Notes under the pieces: model-generated
Seen by the model: the letters and a program-made list of their open reading frames with translations, nothing else
Told to the model about the DNA's origin: nothing
Database searches by the model: none
From: Acidimicrobiia bacterium
GTDB lineage: Bacteria > Actinomycetota > Acidimicrobiia > Spongiisociales > UBA11373
Direction: 5' to 3'
Assembly: GCA_040878325.1 (NCBI GenBank)
Contig: JBBDMM010000001.1
Coordinates: forward strand, 1-64,000
Length of the DNA: 64,000 nucleotides
Position numbers and translations under genes: made by a program
Part shown: in pieces, positions 60,889 to 64,000 of the stretch
How positions within the stretch are numbered: the first letter of the stretch is position 1
How the letters are laid out: each line of letters starts with the position of its first letter

Positions 60889-63072
60889 CTATCTATTCGG
60901 CAAGAGCCGATAGGCGTCGTACACGCCTTCGACGCGCTTCATCTCAGTGATCGCCCGGTCGAGCGTGGCGACGTCGGAGAGCTCGATCTCGAATCTGAGG
61001 ATGGCCACGCGATCGCGGCTGGTGGCCGAAGACGACGACACGATGTTGGCCCCGAGATCGGCCAGCGCCGTGGTGATGTCTCGCAGCAGCCGGGGTCGGT
61101 CGAGCGCCTCCACCTGCACCGTCGATCGAAACGACCCCACCTGGTCGGCCGACCATCCGACCTCGATCATCCGCTCCGACCGATCCCCCAGTGCGTCCAC
61201 GTTGGTGCAATCCGAGCGATGAATCGACACTCCCCGCCCCACGGTGACGAACCCGACGATCGCGTCGCCGGGCACCGGTCCGCAGCACCGGGCGACCCGC
61301 ACCAACATGTCGTCCATGCCCTCGACGACGATCCCCCCGGCAGGGGCTCGCCGGGACGGGGCGAAGCCGGTGCCCTCATCCCCTTCCTCCTCGTCGTCCT
61401 CGTACAACTCGGGACGCGCCAGCCGCAACAGCCGGTTGATCACCGTTTGCGCCTGGGTGTTGCCGTCACCCACCGAGACGTAGAGCGAGTCGATGTCCTG
61501 GAACCCGAGCGACTCGGCGACCGCGATCAGGAACTCATCCCGCGTGGCGGCAGTGAGGCCGAGGCCCTCCTTGCGAAGCAGTCGACCGACCTGGTCCTTC
61601 CCCTCCTGATGCGCATGCTCGCGCCGCTCCCGGGTGAACCATTGGCGGATCTTGGCCGATGCCCGCGAAGTCCGAACGAAGGAGAGCCAGTCCCGACTGG
61701 GTCCATCGCTCTTGGAGGTGATCACCTCGACGATGTCGCCGGACTCGAGACGGGTCGACAGCGGCACCAGCCGGCCGTTCACCCGAGCCCCGGTGCAGCG
61801 ATGTCCTACCTCGGTGTGCACCGAGTAGGCGAAGTCGACAGGCGTCGCCCCGCGGGGAAGGGCCTTTACGTCGCCATTGGGCGTCAGCACGAAGACCTCG
61901 TCGCGGTAGAGGTCGAGCTTCAGGCCGGCGAGGAACTCACCGGGCGTCTCGAAGTCGTCAGACGAGTGAGCGAGATCGAGGACCGGGCTTTCGCCGACCT
62001 CCGCCCCCTCTTTGTACCGCCAGTGGGCGGCGATCCCGTGCTCGGCCCGGTCGTGCATCTCCCGGGTACGAATCTGCACCTCCAGCGGCTTGCGATCCGG
62101 CCCCAGCACGGTGGTGTGAAGGCTCTGATAGAGGTTGAACTTGGGCATCGCGATGTAGTCCTTGAAGCGCCCGTGCACCGGCGGCCAGCGGGTATGGATG
62201 ATCCCGAGACTGGCGTAACAGTCGCCGACTTCCTTGGTGATGATCCGGATGCCGACCAGATCGTGGATGTCGTCGAAAGTTCGACCGCCGTCGATCATCT
62301 TGCGGTACACCGAATAGATGTGCTTGGGCCGTCCGGTGACCTCGGCGCTTATCCCCTGATCTGTGAGCAGGCTCTTCACCTCGACCACGACCGCGGCGAT
62401 GTATGCGTCGCGCTCCGGCGCCCGGGCGCGCATCAGGTCGACGACCTCGGCATAACGGCGCGGATGGAGGACTTCGAAGCAGCGATCCTCCATCTCGTGC
62501 TTGATCTCCTGCACCCCGAGGCGATGGGCTAGCGGGGCATACACCTCCAGTGTCTCGAGGGCGATCCGCTCCTGCTTCTCACGAGGCAACGGGTGGATGG
62601 TCCGGATGTTGTGAAGGCGATCGACCAGTTTGATCAGCAGCACCCGTACGTCCTTGGCCATCGCAATCACCATCTTGCGGATGGTCGCGGCCTGGGCCTC
62701 CTCGGTGTTCGAGAACCGGACCCGATCGAGTTTGGTGACGCCGTCGATGAGGGCAGCGACAGCCGGGCCGTACCCCGCGCTCACCTCATCCAGGGTCAGG
62801 CCGGTGTCCTCCACGGTGTCGTGGAGGATGGCGGCCGCCACCGTATCGGCGTCGAGTCCGTACCGAGCGAGGATCAGCGCCACCGCCAGGGGATGGGTGA
62901 TGTATGGCTCCCCACTCATCCGGAACTGCCCGTCGTGCCGTTCCGCGGCCACCTCGTAGGCGCTGTGGATCTTGCGATCAGAGGCGTGGGGGTGATGGCG
63001 TCGGAACTCATCCAGAACCGGGCCGAGCTCGGCGATCACCGCGTCGTCGGGCCGGGCCGGGGTCTCACTCAT
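60889..63072 (-). CDS. relA: Bifunctional (p)ppGpp synthetase/hydrolase
   Basis: A 727-aa stringent-response enzyme. Hydrolase HD domain (YITHPLAVALILARYG, ILHDTVEDTGLT), synthetase domain (RPKHIYSVYRKM, LVGIRIIT, FKDYIAMPKFNLYQSLHTTV), TGS domain (VFVLTPNGDVKALPRGATPVDFAYSVH) and C-terminal ACT domain. All four are complete, so it should both make and degrade the alarmone. Overlaps the apt stop by 8 bases. Confidence 0.97.
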   Translation of the reverse strand: MSETPARPDDAVIAELGPVLDEFRRHHPHASDRKIHSAYEVAAERHDGQFRMSGEPYITHPLAVALILARYGLDADTVAAAILHDTVEDTGLTLDEVSAGYGPAVAALIDGVTKLDRVRFSNTEEAQAATIRKMVIAMAKDVRVLLIKLVDRLHNIRTIHPLPREKQERIALETLEVYAPLAHRLGVQEIKHEMEDRCFEVLHPRRYAEVVDLMRARAPERDAYIAAVVVEVKSLLTDQGISAEVTGRPKHIYSVYRKMIDGGRTFDDIHDLVGIRIITKEVGDCYASLGIIHTRWPPVHGRFKDYIAMPKFNLYQSLHTTVLGPDRKPLEVQIRTREMHDRAEHGIAAHWRYKEGAEVGESPVLDLAHSSDDFETPGEFLAGLKLDLYRDEVFVLTPNGDVKALPRGATPVDFAYSVHTEVGHRCTGARVNGRLVPLSTRLESGDIVEVITSKSDGPSRDWLSFVRTSRASAKIRQWFTRERREHAHQEGKDQVGRLLRKEGLGLTAATRDEFLIAVAESLGFQDIDSLYVSVGDGNTQAQTVINRLLRLARPELYEDDEEEGDEGTGFAPSRRAPAGGIVVEGMDDMLVRVARCCGPVPGDAIVGFVTVGRGVSIHRSDCTNVDALGDRSERMIEVGWSADQVGSFRSTVQVEALDRPRLLRDITTALADLGANIVSSSSATSRDRVAILRFEIELSDVATLDRAITEMKRVEGVYDAYRLLPNR

Positions 63073-63580
63073 ATCGAATCAGGGCCTGTACCGGGACGTC
63101 TAGACGCGATCGTCCCTGGAGGAACTCGAGTTCAAGAAGCACCGAGACCGCCTCCACCGAGGCACCGGCACCGCTGATCAAATCGACCGTTGCGGCGGCG
63201 GTGCCGCCAGTCGCCAGGACGTCGTCGACGACGACGACCCGCGACCCCGACCCGACCGCATCCTCGTGGATCTCGAGGGTGTCGGTGCCGTACTCGAGGT
63301 CATACGACTGGGTGAACGTGCGCCACGGAAGCTTGCCGAACTTCCTCACCGGTACGAAGCCCACCCCAAGACGGGCCGCGATCGGGGCGCCGATGATGAA
63401 ACCGCGCGACTCGATCCCCACGATCGCGGTCGGCTCCACCACGGCGATCGCCTCGCTCATCAGTGTCACCGCCTCGGCGAACGCCCGCCCATCGGCGAGC
63501 AGCGGGGTGATGTCCTTGAACACGATCCCCGCCGCCGGAAAGTCGGGCACGTCCCGGATGAAAGCCCTGAGGTCGATCAT
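63065..63580 (-). CDS. apt: Adenine phosphoribosyltransferase
   Basis: A 171-aa purine salvage enzyme. IRDVPDFPAAGIVFKDITPL, ESRGFIIGAPIAARLG, and the PRPP loop VVVVDDVLATGGTAAA are the hallmarks. ATG at 63580 starts 7 bases after TACAAT with no Shine-Dalgarno. The secF-apt-relA order is conserved. Confidence 0.97.
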   Translation of the reverse strand: MIDLRAFIRDVPDFPAAGIVFKDITPLLADGRAFAEAVTLMSEAIAVVEPTAIVGIESRGFIIGAPIAARLGVGFVPVRKFGKLPWRTFTQSYDLEYGTDTLEIHEDAVGSGSRVVVVDDVLATGGTAAATVDLISGAGASVEAVSVLLELEFLQGRSRLDVPVQALIRYE

Positions 63581-63586
63581 CGGACG

Positions 63587-63592
63587 ATTGTA
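63587..63592 (-). promoter_or_regulatory. -10 box of apt, leaderless
   Basis: TACAAT followed by 6 bases and the ATG of apt. No good -35; the upstream place is occupied by the CCGCTGCC/CTACCGG array. Confidence 0.55.
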
Positions 63593-63600
63593 CGGTGACC

Positions 63601-63661
63601 GCTAAGCGCTACCGGCTACCCGCTGCCCGCTGCCTCCTACTGGAGACTGGGACTGGAGACT
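63601..63661. repeat. Degenerate array between secF and apt
   Basis: GCTAAGCGCTACCGGCTACC, CCGCTGCC, CCGCTGCC and CTACTGGAGACT-GGGACTGGAGACT run without interruption from the apt promoter to the secF stop. The ACTGGAGACT unit recurs at 24513 and 40937. Confidence 0.7.
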
Positions 63662-63664
63662 GTC

Positions 63665-64000
63665 TTATCTCCGCTTGCGGCGCTTGCGGGGTGGGCGGGG
63701 GGCGGCGCCGGATTGGTGGAGGACCTGGGCGGTGTGATCGACGCTGGCGGTGACGGTGCGGGGTGCGAAGTCCTCGACCCCACCCCGCCGCTCGACCCGA
63801 AGGCGTACCCGCTGCCAGTGCTCCTCGCGTTCCTTCCACATACCCAGCAGCGGGGCGGCGAGGAAGATCGAGGAATAGGTACCGACGGCGACCCCGACGA
63901 ACAGGGCAAGAGCGAACTCCCGCAACGTGGTTGCCCCCAGCAGGAACGAACCGACCAACAGCAGCGAACCGATCGGCAACAGGGTGGTGAACGAGGTGTT
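63665..64000 (-). CDS. secF: Protein-export membrane protein SecF, C-terminal part
   Basis: The window edge cuts the 5' part. The visible ~111 residues contain TTLLPIGSLLLVGSFLLGA, LREFALALFVGVAVGTYSSIFLAAPLL and a basic tail ending PPRKRRKRR. This is the last two membrane helices of SecF, which works with SecD in preprotein export using the proton gradient. Followed by apt and relA. Confidence 0.9.
   Translation of the reverse strand, partial: NTSFTTLLPIGSLLLVGSFLLGATTLREFALALFVGVAVGTYSSIFLAAPLLGMWKEREEHWQRVRLRVERRGGVEDFAPRTVTASVDHTAQVLHQSGAAPRPPRKRRKRR

Noticed and set aside
60832-62532. 566-codon open frame on the plus strand
   Set aside because: Antisense to relA, no domain, same cause.

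Overview
The window comes from a high-GC actinobacterium. The 16S rRNA, the mIHF gene, the rRNA leader motifs and the gene orders infC-rpmI-rplT-pheST, mihF/rpoZ/coaBC/priA/def/fmt and secF-apt-relA all point to Actinobacteria. Reading the 16S text, class Acidimicrobiia is my best guess; this is an inference and was not placed on a tree.

Layout. 1-5848 is the distal part of an rRNA operon on the minus strand (23S, cut by the left edge, then spacer, 16S, leader and promoter). The 23S gene carries two group I introns separated by a 28-nt exon, at E. coli positions 1923 and 1951; the second encodes a LAGLIDADG homing endonuclease. 5960-8003 (plus) holds a membrane cupredoxin and tyrS. 8000-17371 (minus) holds a class A PBP and the infC-rpmI-rplT-rRNA methylase-pheS-pheT-argF-mpg operon. 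17646-21848 holds rnhB and an FMN-riboswitch-controlled ribDE(BA)H operon. 22009-35948 is mostly housekeeping: response regulator, rpe, ppk2, fmt, def, priA, coaBC, rpoZ, a CMP-kinase-like gene, mihF, a catalytically degenerate pyrF-like gene, nusB, efp, pepQ and aroBKC.

36107-45505 is a type IV pilus locus (pilP-like, pilO, N, M, D, A, C, T, B) inserted between aroC and aroE. No secretin gene was seen, as expected for a monoderm. 45633-55711 holds aroE, mltG, ruvX, alaS, rarA, aspS, hisS and a metallo-beta-lactamase-fold hydrolase. 55786-60800 carries two tandem copies of a three-gene minor-pilin module (PilV-, PilW- and PilX-like). 60889-64000 is relA, apt and the 3' part of secF.

How it works together. 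Most genes are in tightly packed operons with ATGA/GTGA start-stop overlaps, so translational coupling is common. Where real intergenic gaps exist, many hold short degenerate tandem arrays of 7-10-bp units, different in each gap, often with inverted copies and often next to a -10 box. Several genes (mihF, apt, aroC, alaS, the hydrolase gene) look leaderless.

The most notable observations are the twin 23S introns, the PyrF-like pseudoenzyme, the MshEN-PilT fusion, the duplicated minor-pilin modules, the AUC start and attenuator of infC, and the dispersed intergenic arrays.
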